DNA of 64,000 bases. Origin: Berkiella sp964496435 (GTDB lineage Bacteria; Pseudomonadota; Gammaproteobacteria; Berkiellales; Berkiellaceae). The notes under the pieces were generated by a model. That model was not told the origin of the DNA and made no database searches. It worked only from the letters and a program-made list of their open reading frames with translations. Both the position numbers and the translations under genes were made by a program. Location: assembly GCA_964496435.1 (NCBI GenBank), contig CAZBZP010000019.1, positions 14,745 to 78,744 on the forward strand. Reading direction: 5' to 3'. Position 1 is the stretch's first letter, and each line of letters opens with the position of its first letter. Below are positions 7,798 through 17,523 of this stretch, piece by piece.

Positions 7798-8865
7798 CTA
7801 TGTAGGCCTTGGCGCTGTTGGACTTATGCTTTCTGTAACAAGAGAAGTGACGGATTTTTTAGAGGCATTTAACAGATGATTCAAACTGAGGCTATAACCA
7901 ATGCCCAAGGGAACAGTCACCAAAATGGCTGGTACAGTAAACACAAATCCAGCCGGCGCAAGAGCTGCTGGTAAAACATAAGATAAAACTGTCCCGCCAA
8001 ATGCCCCCTCACTGATCTGTCTTAGCAACTTCTTACCTGAATTTTGAGGAACAACTTGGTTATTTCTCCTAACTCTAGTATCAGTGGTTACAGCCTGAAA
8101 TTCAGGGAATTGCCCTTGCAGCTTAGGGAGCTCAACCTGACAAAAAGTTGCTTCTTGCGGTGACAATGGCAGCGTATTAATTTGGTTTTGTATTACATTC
8201 GCAACTTCTTTTCGAAGTGAAGGATGTAGCTCACTAAATCGCTTACTAAGATCAAGATGTGTTGCTACATCATTTAAATCTAACAAAATAAAGTTAGCAA
8301 GTTCAGGACTTGAGCCAAGCAGAACAAGATTTTCAATAGGTAATGAGCTGCATTCCTTAACAAAGGTTCCAAGATAGCGTGAATTTTGCTCGGGTCCACC
8401 CTCTTTCAATAAGGAGTAATTTATTGGGTTTGTATTAAAAGGATCTAGCTCATGATTTTCATCAAGATGTTTTCGAATTATAGCTATTAGAGCTTCACGA
8501 TAAAACTCTATATCTTGACCTATTTCAATGATAGATGTGACGTTAAGATGTTTAAATAGTTCAAAATCTTGTAAAACATGATGCTTGAGACTATTGAGAG
8601 TTTCTTTGTTGGCTTTACTCATGACGTTATAACGGTGAGGGTCTAATTTTGTAATAGCATCCCATAGCCTCTGAACATGGTCTGGTTGAAGCTTAGATTT
8701 AACCTCAGATAATGTTTGTTGCAAGAGAGTTTTATCCTTATCTTTGGCCGTTTCTAGTGAACGATAAAGACTCCCAAGCCTAAGAACTGCTGCTAAAGGA
8801 TTATGAACCAGCACTTCAGTGAATGTATCTCTTATGGTTTTACATTGCGCTTTAATATTAGGCAC
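7798..8865 (-). CDS. Unknown protein with C-terminal membrane hairpin
   Basis: 355 aa, not recognised. Residues 1-260 are mostly helical and soluble in character. Residues ~290-335 (GGTVLSYVLPAALAPAGFVFTVPAILVTVPLGIGYS) form one long or two short hydrophobic segments, and the last ~25 residues are polar. The start overlaps the stop of the 897-aa gene by 8 bp, so the pair is translationally coupled. No signal peptide. It could be a membrane-inserting effector or toxin, or a plasmid-encoded accessory protein; nothing in the sequence decides this. Confidence 0.7.
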   Translation of the reverse strand: MPNIKAQCKTIRDTFTEVLVHNPLAAVLRLGSLYRSLETAKDKDKTLLQQTLSEVKSKLQPDHVQRLWDAITKLDPHRYNVMSKANKETLNSLKHHVLQDFELFKHLNVTSIIEIGQDIEFYREALIAIIRKHLDENHELDPFNTNPINYSLLKEGGPEQNSRYLGTFVKECSSLPIENLVLLGSSPELANFILLDLNDVATHLDLSKRFSELHPSLRKEVANVIQNQINTLPLSPQEATFCQVELPKLQGQFPEFQAVTTDTRVRRNNQVVPQNSGKKLLRQISEGAFGGTVLSYVLPAALAPAGFVFTVPAILVTVPLGIGYSLSLNHLLNASKKSVTSLVTESISPTAPRPT

Positions 8866-11551
8866 GAACCCCTCTCCTTTTTCTACTCTTTGATATACTT
8901 GATGGGTTTACTTGTGTTTCCTCAATATGTGCACATGAGCTTCGTTGTTTTGAGATAATAAAAGGTTTTATTTGGGTATTGTTTTCTTTATATGTCTTTG
9001 AAAGCTTGCCTGAATCAAAACTATTGAGAGCGCATGCTTCAAGAAAGGATTCCATATTTGGATCCCAGGGGGCATTAAATTCCTTTGACGTTAAAATATG
9101 TGTATTGAAGTCAAAACCATCAGCTGCGCACATAACTTGGAAATCTAGAAATAGCTCTGTGTCTGTATCATCAAAGGGCTTTTTAGAATCGACCCCCTTG
9201 CCTAGATTTGATAAAAGCCAAGAAAGCCGTTTACGAGCAACATCTACAATTAAATTTTCAGTCTCATGAGTGGGTATAAATCTTAATAATCGGATAGCCC
9301 GACTTGTTTCGCCTTGATAAAATTGAAAATACTGCCTGGCAAGCTGTTCTGGATTTTGCTCCATAGTTTGATTAGAAGCATTCTCATGAATATTTTCTGC
9401 ATCAAAGAGCTGGTATATCCTGCCAAGTTGTTCATCTGACAATTTGTCAGTTTCTTCGGCAACAATCTTCCTATGTCGCGTTTTTAGGGTATTCCTAACA
9501 ATTGTTTTTGCTTGAGCAACTTCAGATTGTTGGGATTTATGCCAGTCATTTATAAGCTCTTGATGTGACTCATCAACTAGTTTTGCATTTTGCAAAATTT
9601 CTGATCTGAGCGTTTTAAATAGATGAGCTTGAATCTTATGTAAAGCAATCGCTGACTCATCACCCAATGCTAATTGATTGATCCATTCTTGCATAAATTC
9701 GGGAGTGGCAGTGATTTTGCCTAGTAGTAAATTATTAATATTTAAGGCGGCATCGCGCTGTGAACCTTTGGGGAGGTAGCCTTTTAAAATCGTTTCCCAG
9801 CCCTTCAAATAATCTTCTCTAACAACATGTCCGCCCCAAGGCTGATTTAATGAATTTTCTATGGTTTGTTGTGGGTAAGTAAATTTGTCGAACTTGCTGA
9901 CCCATTTATGAATAGGGCTCGCATTTTCGTTGAAAAGTTTTAAAGAGGCTTCATCACCATATATCATCACAAATGTTCTAAGTTTGTTAACTTGTTCGTG
10001 CGGTATGATGCTACTTAATTGTTCCGTGGTGGGCGACTTTTCAAGTAATTCAATATCTTCGCCAATACGTTGCGCAATATGTGTCGCCAGTTGCCCTAAC
10101 CGGGTTTTCAGTAATGTTTCTTGAGAAACGATTTTATCTCTTACTGATTTTATTTGTAGATTGATATCACCTTTACATAAAATTCGCTCTATTGTGTTAA
10201 ATCTGCTTAAATTTATCTTTAATTGATTAAACTTAGTGGTGAAAAATTGAACTTTATCAGAGAGTGTATCAATTTCATATCTAGATAAGTCGATAATAAC
10301 TTGGCTTAGTTGATTAGAAATTGCTTCTTGCGAGGACAATAAAGCTTCTAAAGAATGGTAAATATCTGTTTTTTTTCTTCGAGAAAACACATTAAATAAA
10401 AATTGCTTTACTGATGCAAAGAAAACATAGCTTAAGACCCATGTTGGTGCTAGAGCGATACCATAGAATAAAATAGTATCTAGAATGGCAAAACCTGTCA
10501 CACCTAAAGCAACTGACACCATCGGTTTAATTGCTAATAGCAGATAGTTATAGCAAAAAAAGCTGAGGATAAAGTAGGCTATATATCGCAAGCCCCAGAA
10601 GTTCGACAAAACGTCTAAAAAGCCGATATAGGTTAAAAAGTCTTTTAGCCCATCAAGGCCATATTTTAATGATTTTTTTACAATATCAGGCGTAAACGAA
10701 GAGACGTATGAAGATATAGTAGAGGTAATATTAGATTGAGGATTTAAGGTTTGATATGTTCGTTTATTAAACTTCCTCATATCCTTGAGTTCTTGTTGTA
10801 CTTCTTGCGCTGATTTGAAAGCTATATGCCCTTGTTTAGGGATTGGAGCTATAACTTTGTTATGCAGTTCGTCTTTATTAGGCCATGAAGCCTCTAAATG
10901 GTCATAGATTGCCACCCTTCTATCATCAGTAAGGGTTGTTGAATATGAGATATTGACCTGAAGAGGCTCTTTTAAAATAGATAAATTATTTAGCTTAATT
11001 GATAGTGCCGCAACAATGTCATCAGTTTCTCTGGTGGTATTCAAGAGCGAATGAACCTGACAGCGCCAGAATAAACCCGTATGGATAACGCTTTTTAAAC
11101 GCACCAAACGCTCTTGACTCTCTTTTATTCTTGATATTTTTTGTTCATATGACGGATAAATCCAATTCCAAGGCCACGCATCATTCGTATTCATCACCCC
11201 CTTTTCATTATCGTAAGCCTTTAATGCAAGTTGATAGTATCTTTCAAGAGAAATAACGTCATCATATAGTAGCGACAGTAATTCTTTGGTATTTAGATGG
11301 GCAAAAGGCTGCACTTTATGCCAAATGCTCTTGATCTCCAAAACGCTATCTTTATGATTTAAATCGGATTCTAATGCCTGCCAAAATTGTTCAGAATGTA
11401 AACGCTTAAATGTAGGATTCTTTGGCTGTGAGGATATAGACAAAATTCGAGCTTCAGTTTGTCTGATCTCAGATTCGAAAAACTGTATTTCATAATTTAA
11501 CAATTTATCTTTAAGGCTCTTTTCTGCAAGTATTGGGTAATAATCTATCAT
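8858..11551 (-). CDS. Large unknown coiled-coil membrane protein
   Basis: 897 aa, not recognised. Residues 1-300 are helical and charged (WPWNWIYPSYEQ near 130). Residues ~318-390 contain two to three hydrophobic segments (RYIAYFILSFFCYNYLLLAI, FAILDTILFYGIALAPTWVL). Residues ~395-480 have heptad-like spacing, and a long helical cytosolic part follows. The tail is basic (KSRKRRG). I saw no P-loop, protease or nuclease motif. It sits 414 bp beyond the end of traG in the same orientation and is coupled to the 355-aa gene. Candidates include an accessory transfer factor, an exported effector, or an exclusion or defence protein. Confidence 0.7.
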   Translation of the reverse strand: MIDYYPILAEKSLKDKLLNYEIQFFESEIRQTEARILSISSQPKNPTFKRLHSEQFWQALESDLNHKDSVLEIKSIWHKVQPFAHLNTKELLSLLYDDVISLERYYQLALKAYDNEKGVMNTNDAWPWNWIYPSYEQKISRIKESQERLVRLKSVIHTGLFWRCQVHSLLNTTRETDDIVAALSIKLNNLSILKEPLQVNISYSTTLTDDRRVAIYDHLEASWPNKDELHNKVIAPIPKQGHIAFKSAQEVQQELKDMRKFNKRTYQTLNPQSNITSTISSYVSSFTPDIVKKSLKYGLDGLKDFLTYIGFLDVLSNFWGLRYIAYFILSFFCYNYLLLAIKPMVSVALGVTGFAILDTILFYGIALAPTWVLSYVFFASVKQFLFNVFSRRKKTDIYHSLEALLSSQEAISNQLSQVIIDLSRYEIDTLSDKVQFFTTKFNQLKINLSRFNTIERILCKGDINLQIKSVRDKIVSQETLLKTRLGQLATHIAQRIGEDIELLEKSPTTEQLSSIIPHEQVNKLRTFVMIYGDEASLKLFNENASPIHKWVSKFDKFTYPQQTIENSLNQPWGGHVVREDYLKGWETILKGYLPKGSQRDAALNINNLLLGKITATPEFMQEWINQLALGDESAIALHKIQAHLFKTLRSEILQNAKLVDESHQELINDWHKSQQSEVAQAKTIVRNTLKTRHRKIVAEETDKLSDEQLGRIYQLFDAENIHENASNQTMEQNPEQLARQYFQFYQGETSRAIRLLRFIPTHETENLIVDVARKRLSWLLSNLGKGVDSKKPFDDTDTELFLDFQVMCAADGFDFNTHILTSKEFNAPWDPNMESFLEACALNSFDSGKLSKTYKENNTQIKPFIISKQRSSCAHIEETQVNPSSISKSRKRRGVRA

Positions 11552-11589
11552 GAGACAACCTGGGTTTCCCCAACTCCATTGGTTAAATA

Positions 11590-11709
11590 TTAGGCTAAGA
11601 CGGTATGAGTCTTGTGCAGTACTATCCTTGTTTTTTCAGGGTTCATTAGCAAATGTGGGTGGTAAAAAGATTGTAGATAATATTGCTGTAGACTGTTAAG
11701 TCGAGACAT
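11590..11709 (-). CDS. Possible 39-aa small ORF upstream of the 897-aa gene
   Basis: ATG at 11709 (another in frame at 11721) runs to a stop at 11590 and encodes MSRLNSLQQYYLQSF... . A GGGA lies 7-8 nt before the inner ATG. It ends 38 bp before the 897-aa gene. Short, without recognised homology; it could be a leader peptide, a gene remnant or chance. Confidence 0.25.
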   Translation of the reverse strand: MSRLNSLQQYYLQSFYHPHLLMNPEKTRIVLHKTHTVLA

Positions 11710-11965
11710 ATAAAGTCCCATTCCTTTAGGTTATATTGAGTTAAGCTGTCAAGCTTACATTCATTCTTGGAAACATATATTGCCCTAAAATTATCATCTT
11801 GGAAATATCAATGTTTAACTTTTTCCAAAAAACTTTCTTCATATTTCCAATTGGGTTAAAAATGAAAAACGCTGATATATACAAATTTTTAACTATATCG
11901 CAAATTACAAAGTTAATCTGTTATTCAGAGAAAACTGATCAATTTATAGAGAAAATAAAAATAAC
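11710..11965. other. AT-rich intergenic region after traG
   Basis: Between the end of traG and the unknown gene pair. A plus-strand frame (11799-12014) exists, but it is low complexity, overlaps the traG end and has no convincing ribosome site. I see no clear terminator. Confidence 0.4.
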
Positions 11966-14770
11966 TTATACTTTTTCTTTGTCATTTTTAGTATCAAATT
12001 TAACTTTATTTTGAACATTTCTTGTAATATCTGCCCCACTTAATTGTATATGCTCCTTTTGATTTTTCATCAGAGCTTCATTTTGTGTGTTCATATTTTC
12101 AAACGTCATTTTAGGAGCGTCATTAAATGGCATTTCATGGGAAACATTAAGGCCTCGTTTTTGAGCTTGGCTCAATACTTGTTTCTTGTTATTAACGTCA
12201 TGTTCTTCAGCCTTTGGCTTGTTAGCTATATTATCTATTGATTTTTGGTATCGTTCCTGAATGGTGTATTCATCCGCAACATTAAATTTCTCCCGAAGGC
12301 CCTGTATACGTTCATCCAAAAAGCTCGTAGCGAAACGCTCGGCTTCATCAGGATTTTTCAAGATTTTATCCACGCCTTGGATCCCAAGTTCAATTCCATC
12401 TTTACCCAATCGCCCCTTTGCCCATTCGACAAAACTTTGATTCAAATTATGTTCAACGTTAGCGCTATTACCCTCACTAAATTCATCTGAGTTTTGCACG
12501 CTGTGAAACTTCTGGGTTGCTGTTTGAAATTGCTTTTCTTGGTGCTTCATCTTGGATAAATTTGCCCCTAACTCTTGTGAATATCTATTTTGTTTATCAC
12601 TTCCTTGATTGAAGTGGATCTCTTTAGAGGCCCGAATGGCTTGATCTATGGTTTCTGTTGCATTTTCTGATTGGATAAAATCCATAACTTTATCTCTCGT
12701 TTCTTTATCCGATCTTGTGTGATTATACGACGTCCCTGCTCTTGCTTCTAACCCTACACCTAGAATCTTTTCTGCTAATACTTTTGGTAGTTTTATGATA
12801 CCTGATTTGCCTAAAGTGGCAGTCCCGCCAATCATGGAATTGATCGCATCATCTTTTGACCATCCCATTTGCGTTGCTAACCGATCAGCTAATTGGTCAA
12901 ATTTTTGGATTGATTTCATATGTCCTGCTTGCTCTGATTGGCTGAAATGAACCCCATCTGAAGTACTTATTCCACCAGCATTGATTGCCTGTGCAGCAGA
13001 GGACAATGTTGAACCAATACTATCAACATAAGACATACCTGCTTGTTGATATGTGCTTTCTACTGCTTGCAGTACTTCATTTTTTCTTTGAGAAAAGCTT
13101 TGTCCAAGATGTAGGTTAGATACGAGTTGAGACATGCCTTGAGTTTGATCTAACATCGCCGAACCATCACCTGATACTCTCAGCTGTGATCCCGAATCCA
13201 TTTCATAACTGGCATTACGGGCACGATAGCTTGGTGCTGAATCCCAATGATTTGCATTCATGTTATAAGCCGAGGTATTCAGATATGAAACGTTCTCTAA
13301 GCCATAGTTACCTGTAGTGAGCTCCTCTCCCGCTTGGCTAGCTGCACCTTGACTAATAGAACTTAGATGACCTGCTAAATGAACAAAGGATCCCGTTCCT
13401 TTAACGATGGCTATAGCAATAAAAGGAACGCTCAAAGAGTAGAAACCTGCTAATGCAGCTTGGTCTAAATTGGCTTGTATAATCGCAGGAGAAGTGAATA
13501 GGTTCCAACCAATCCCTTCTACCCCATCTGTTCCAATAAAACTGGCTGCTGCATTATTAGCCGCAATAGTGTTAGCAGTCATAAAAAAGTTGATAATGGT
13601 ATAAATTGTGGGCCATGATTGGATCCATACCAAAGAGGTCACATAGCTTAACAATACTCTTTGGCAACCCGGCATAATGGCAATCAATATGATAAGTAAA
13701 AAGCTGCCATAGAACAGTGCCTCAAAGAGGCCCATTAAATATTGAACACCCGTGCCAGCCATAGCCCCAAGCAATTGAAAGGTGTTTTGTTGTTGCAGCT
13801 TGGCTCTTGCAATAGCATATCCTTGGGCTCCCGCACCAACATCTAACATTTGTGCATTTTTAATCGCTGACTCTCGTACAGCGTTCATTACCATGTGTTT
13901 TTTTAATATTTCAGTAGATTGTCCTGACATATGGACTAAGAGTTCATGGCTCGCGGGCAAATAGTCTTTAATTAATTTATTTAATCGTCCTGTGGCTTGA
14001 GTTGGTTCTAGAGTGGGATTTGATCCTTTCTTTTGGCCTAAAAAACGCCAAGCTAATATTTTTACATTGCGAGCAGCTTCTTGATTTAAATCTTGCTCTA
14101 ACCTAATTGCCCCTTCTTTGCAAGTATAGACTTCTCTATCCCCATTCTTTCCATAATATTCAAACATTCTTAATACAGACGTATTGTCTTTAATTAATGG
14201 CCAGATATCATTATGGTATAGCAAATCATCCATCGTATACTTAGCGCCAATACGTACATCATACATAATGCACTGAAAGGCAAAATTCCTAAAACTACGT
14301 TCAAGATGAGGTGTTACGATATGGATTTCACTTGCTGCAAGAGCTAGCTTTGAAGACATTAACGTGCCGGTATGGGTATAACGGGTAACTTCATGGGGAA
14401 TTTGAAGTTCATCTTCAAAGAGTTCAGCTAAGTTGGCCCCCATTAGACTAGTAACACTAGCAAATGCAGCCAAGCCTAATGGGATATTGTCGACCTGAAC
14501 TTGTCCCCCTACTACCCTATCAGAAATAAAAACTGAGGTGGTTGGTTGATAAACTAAACCAAATATCAATGCCCAAGCAATGGTCCATTTAGCAATACCG
14601 CGAGAATCTAATACAGCAATATTTTGAATCAAGGACAAGGCATATCCTGAAGTCATCATCACAATAAAAGCCCCATTGATAAAATCGCTGGATCTTATAC
14701 GAGCAATGGCATTGAACAGATCAACTAGAATGGCACCATTACCGTGCGTGATAACTTCCAAAGACTGCAT
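11966..14770 (-). CDS. traG: F-type conjugation protein TraG (mating-pair stabilisation)
   Basis: 934 aa. The N-terminal half has the TraG_N pattern (MQSLEVITHGNGAILVDLFNAIA, then membrane segments near 35-55, ~355-380 and ~440-470). The C-terminal half is a long, glutamine/serine-rich, mostly helical periplasmic domain. In the F plasmid TraG is an inner-membrane protein needed for pilus assembly (N-terminal half) and mating-pair stabilisation or entry exclusion recognition (C-terminal half). Its C-terminus diverges from F, as expected for a distant system. The stop overlaps nothing. The start shares one base with the preceding PH-like gene. It is the last tra gene of the operon. Confidence 0.93.
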   Translation of the reverse strand: MQSLEVITHGNGAILVDLFNAIARIRSSDFINGAFIVMMTSGYALSLIQNIAVLDSRGIAKWTIAWALIFGLVYQPTTSVFISDRVVGGQVQVDNIPLGLAAFASVTSLMGANLAELFEDELQIPHEVTRYTHTGTLMSSKLALAASEIHIVTPHLERSFRNFAFQCIMYDVRIGAKYTMDDLLYHNDIWPLIKDNTSVLRMFEYYGKNGDREVYTCKEGAIRLEQDLNQEAARNVKILAWRFLGQKKGSNPTLEPTQATGRLNKLIKDYLPASHELLVHMSGQSTEILKKHMVMNAVRESAIKNAQMLDVGAGAQGYAIARAKLQQQNTFQLLGAMAGTGVQYLMGLFEALFYGSFLLIILIAIMPGCQRVLLSYVTSLVWIQSWPTIYTIINFFMTANTIAANNAAASFIGTDGVEGIGWNLFTSPAIIQANLDQAALAGFYSLSVPFIAIAIVKGTGSFVHLAGHLSSISQGAASQAGEELTTGNYGLENVSYLNTSAYNMNANHWDSAPSYRARNASYEMDSGSQLRVSGDGSAMLDQTQGMSQLVSNLHLGQSFSQRKNEVLQAVESTYQQAGMSYVDSIGSTLSSAAQAINAGGISTSDGVHFSQSEQAGHMKSIQKFDQLADRLATQMGWSKDDAINSMIGGTATLGKSGIIKLPKVLAEKILGVGLEARAGTSYNHTRSDKETRDKVMDFIQSENATETIDQAIRASKEIHFNQGSDKQNRYSQELGANLSKMKHQEKQFQTATQKFHSVQNSDEFSEGNSANVEHNLNQSFVEWAKGRLGKDGIELGIQGVDKILKNPDEAERFATSFLDERIQGLREKFNVADEYTIQERYQKSIDNIANKPKAEEHDVNNKKQVLSQAQKRGLNVSHEMPFNDAPKMTFENMNTQNEALMKNQKEHIQLSGADITRNVQNKVKFDTKNDKEKV

Positions 14771-15246
14771 TATTTTCCTATTTTACTTTTAATCATATTA
14801 TAAATGTCTTCGACATTTTTTATATCAAACAATGTCATCCCTGAAAATTCATTCCCCTCGCTTGAGCTTGCCTGAGTGCTAATTGTGATATCTCCGAGAC
14901 CAAAAAGGCGTTGGAAAGGGCCAACCGTGAATTCTATTTCCTTTACATTTTTAAGATTTATCTGTTTCTCTATTATCGAAATAAAAGAAGATCTACCCGT
15001 AATCGTATTGTCTTCAATTTTAAAGGAAGACATCTTATAAAATTGCTTCGAACCCATAAGCCACAATGAATTAAGTATAAACAGAAAAATGCATAAGTAG
15101 ATTAAGGCTTGTAAGCTTGACAAACGAAATCCAACGGTTGCAAAACCGTAGAAAAGTCCTGGAAGAACTGGGAAAAAGCAAGTTATGAGAATCATTCTTA
15201 TAATACGTAATCGTTTATTAAATGTTGGATAAATCATAGTTTGCAT
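14770..15246 (-). CDS. PH-domain-like (bPH_2/YdbT-type) membrane protein inserted in the tra operon
   Basis: 158 aa. Two hydrophobic segments (about 15-37 and 45-65), then a cytosolic domain with the bacterial PH pattern: FKIEDNTITGRSS, INLKNVKEIEF, PFQRLFGLGDITISTQAS, ending in a helix (NVEDIYNMIKSKI). Such domains are seen in YdbS/YdbT-type membrane proteins. It lies between traH and traG, 2 bp after traH and with a one-base overlap with traG, so it is co-expressed with them. No such gene is part of the F-plasmid core set. A role at the mating interface or in entry exclusion is possible inference. Confidence 0.7.
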   Translation of the reverse strand: MQTMIYPTFNKRLRIIRMILITCFFPVLPGLFYGFATVGFRLSSLQALIYLCIFLFILNSLWLMGSKQFYKMSSFKIEDNTITGRSSFISIIEKQINLKNVKEIEFTVGPFQRLFGLGDITISTQASSSEGNEFSGMTLFDIKNVEDIYNMIKSKIGK

Positions 15247-15248
15247 AG

Positions 15249-16742
15249 TTATCTCCTCCCTGAAGTATAATCAATGGTTCTTAACATATCGGCATCAAAT
15301 TCGCCCACCAACTGCTGTTCTAAGAACTGGATCCGACGCACCATATCATGAGCTTGTGATATCTTCTTTTGGTTATTGGCTCTAAAGTATCGAATCATCC
15401 CTCTTGCTTCTGCTATTCCTGACTGGAATTCCCTCAAAGTCTCAGCATCGGCTTGAATACGATGACTTCCTAATTTTATAACATCCAACAAATCTTCTAA
15501 ATATTCTTCCAAAATATCAAGTGCTAGGATTTCAGCGTAATCACTTAAATTTACAACATCTCTTGCAAAAGAATAGGCGCTTTGCACATTAATTGCACGA
15601 AACAAAGGGAATTTCGCACTACTTATTAGCTCTTTCTCTTGAGTGCTTAATTCTTGATCAAACCTTGCTTTGTCTTGAATCGATCTTAATGTTTCTTGGA
15701 TACGTCCGACCCAAGAATGAGGATGACTAATATTAAAGGTAGCTAAGTTCGGGTTTAAACAACCATATAATTCAGTTGTATCACAATGATAAACTTTAGC
15801 GTCAATAGATTGGGTTGCAGACTCTCCATCCTTTTTTTTGTTGCTTTTGACTTCTCCATACAACAAAGTATTTAAAAGCGCTTCATCACCCGCTTTAGAT
15901 GGTAACAATCGCCACACATTAGCATCGTTAGAATTATCTAATATTAAACTCCCTGATAAGGACATCACCATTTCAGCTAAGGGTTGTCCATGATCTTCTG
16001 TAAAACCAGTCTTGGCTAAAATCATCCAGGCTAGATTGCCTTTATCTAAAAGCATATCTTCAAATGATGCTAACCTTCGTTCGCGATCAGATAATGGTTG
16101 GTTATTGTTCTTTTTCTGGCTAGCTTTTCTGATTTCATCGAACACACGTTGTGATTCACCACCAGAGCCACATTTTTGCTTAGCCGCAGCAAAATCGTTA
16201 AAAAGCCCCCCTGGTCCACCAGCTGTAGTGCAGACATGGCGCTGAGCCGTTTCGGTTCTTGGCCATAAACCTCCTACTAAACCAGCAGCCGTTTCACAAG
16301 AATTAATATTAAAGCGGTTGATTTCATTTGCGAGCCGATGCAATTGGTCTACTTGTTTCTTGCACATTGGGCAGGCACTTTCCAAGGCAATCATCACCGC
16401 ATATGTTCCCATTGATGTGCCGATATTACGAAAAGCACTCTTTAATTCATCAGAGCTAATGTAAGAAAAAGAACCCGTGAACAAGTCGATACCCCCACAC
16501 CCCATGCGAACACCTGGAGCTTGAGCCATAATGGGCGTATAACTCCTAGCAGGGTGCCTTAAGCTCATCGAGCCTAAAGTAAAACCACCTGCAGCTTGCC
16601 CCTTAAAAGCAGCTGCATCAGTAACATTAACCGATACCCCTCCAGATTGAACGAATTGATCCATATGGCTCGCAATATCTTGAGCCATCAAGGTTGGGCT
16701 TAGGATAATTAAGAAAATAATTTGGACAAATTTAGTGGGCAT
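15249..16742 (-). CDS. traH: F-type conjugation protein TraH
   Basis: 497 aa with an N-terminal signal peptide (MPTKFVQIIFLIILSPTLMA). The GGVSVNVTDAAAFKGQAAGGFTLGSMSLRHP start and GCGGIDLFTGSFSYIS segment are the hallmark of TraH, followed by the ALESACPMCKKQVDQL cysteine pair and a C-terminal coiled coil (~380-490). TraH is a periplasmic/outer-membrane-associated pilus assembly protein that works with TraF, TraU, TraW and TrbI. Its start overlaps the traF stop by 11 bp. Confidence 0.95.
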   Translation of the reverse strand: MPTKFVQIIFLIILSPTLMAQDIASHMDQFVQSGGVSVNVTDAAAFKGQAAGGFTLGSMSLRHPARSYTPIMAQAPGVRMGCGGIDLFTGSFSYISSDELKSAFRNIGTSMGTYAVMIALESACPMCKKQVDQLHRLANEINRFNINSCETAAGLVGGLWPRTETAQRHVCTTAGGPGGLFNDFAAAKQKCGSGGESQRVFDEIRKASQKKNNNQPLSDRERRLASFEDMLLDKGNLAWMILAKTGFTEDHGQPLAEMVMSLSGSLILDNSNDANVWRLLPSKAGDEALLNTLLYGEVKSNKKKDGESATQSIDAKVYHCDTTELYGCLNPNLATFNISHPHSWVGRIQETLRSIQDKARFDQELSTQEKELISSAKFPLFRAINVQSAYSFARDVVNLSDYAEILALDILEEYLEDLLDVIKLGSHRIQADAETLREFQSGIAEARGMIRYFRANNQKKISQAHDMVRRIQFLEQQLVGEFDADMLRTIDYTSGRR

Positions 16743-17523
16743 CCTGCTTACCTTGCTCTTCTAAACTAGATTGGTATTCAGCTATTTGAAAAATTCTTTC
16801 CTCAATCTCTTGCTCGCTGATGGCACCTGTTGCTATTGGGAAATATTCTCCCGATTGAGGATTAACAGCAAAGATGGCAGGGACCATCGAAACATCGAAT
16901 CGCTGACTTAAACCATTATCTACCGTTATTCTTTGCAATATAGTTAATTTTCCCCCATCTAAGCTAATACCATGTAAGCTAAGTCCATGGCGAGAGGCAA
17001 TTGATACAACAATTGGAGCCATCGCATGACAATACGGGCAACTTTCTTTGAAGAAAAATACCAAACCATATTTTTTCTTGAGTGCGTCAATTGCTCTCTT
17101 TGTTTTTCTTTTTTGATCATCTAAGTATAAATGCCGCGCATATTGTGCTGTAGGGTGTGTAACTGAATAATCAAATTCAGGATGTTTTCTTAATACGGCC
17201 TGCCACATAGAGCCAAAATTCTCCGCATTATTCCACATTGATTTTTCCCAAGTCATCAGAGCATGTACATTATCAGTATTTGGTACGATTATGGCTTTAG
17301 CTCTTAATTCTTCCCCCTCTTCGCGGTATTTTTTAAGCTTATCGGCATAAGAAATTGGTGCAGAAGGAAGTACTTTACTATCATCATGCTTGTGGGTTTC
17401 TTCCTCTTCATTTTTTTCATACCAATGCCATCCTCGCTCATGATCGTCTCGCCAGCCAGCTTGACTATTGATGGCGTAGAATACGAACAAGAAAATGATC
17501 CCTTTTAAGATCACTTTAATCAT
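16732..17523 (-). CDS. traF: F-type conjugation thioredoxin-fold protein TraF
   Basis: 263 aa from the ATG at 17523, chosen over the longer frame (17559) because it has a GGAG ribosome site and starts directly with a signal peptide (IKVILKGIIFLFVFYAINSQAG). Residues ~150-170 contain FFFKESCPYCHAMAPIV, an intact CxxC of a thioredoxin-like oxidoreductase; in F-plasmid TraF this motif is often lost, so this protein may be redox-active and help fold the cysteine-rich TraN, TraU and TraH. The start lies 8 bp inside the end of traN. Confidence 0.93.
   Translation of the reverse strand: MIKVILKGIIFLFVFYAINSQAGWRDDHERGWHWYEKNEEEETHKHDDSKVLPSAPISYADKLKKYREEGEELRAKAIIVPNTDNVHALMTWEKSMWNNAENFGSMWQAVLRKHPEFDYSVTHPTAQYARHLYLDDQKRKTKRAIDALKKKYGLVFFFKESCPYCHAMAPIVVSIASRHGLSLHGISLDGGKLTILQRITVDNGLSQRFDVSMVPAIFAVNPQSGEYFPIATGAISEQEIEERIFQIAEYQSSLEEQGKQDAH

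Noticed and set aside
11799..12014. 71-aa plus-strand ORF after traG
   Set aside because: Phe/Ile/Lys-rich translation of AT-rich DNA that overlaps the traG 3' end; no ribosome site.
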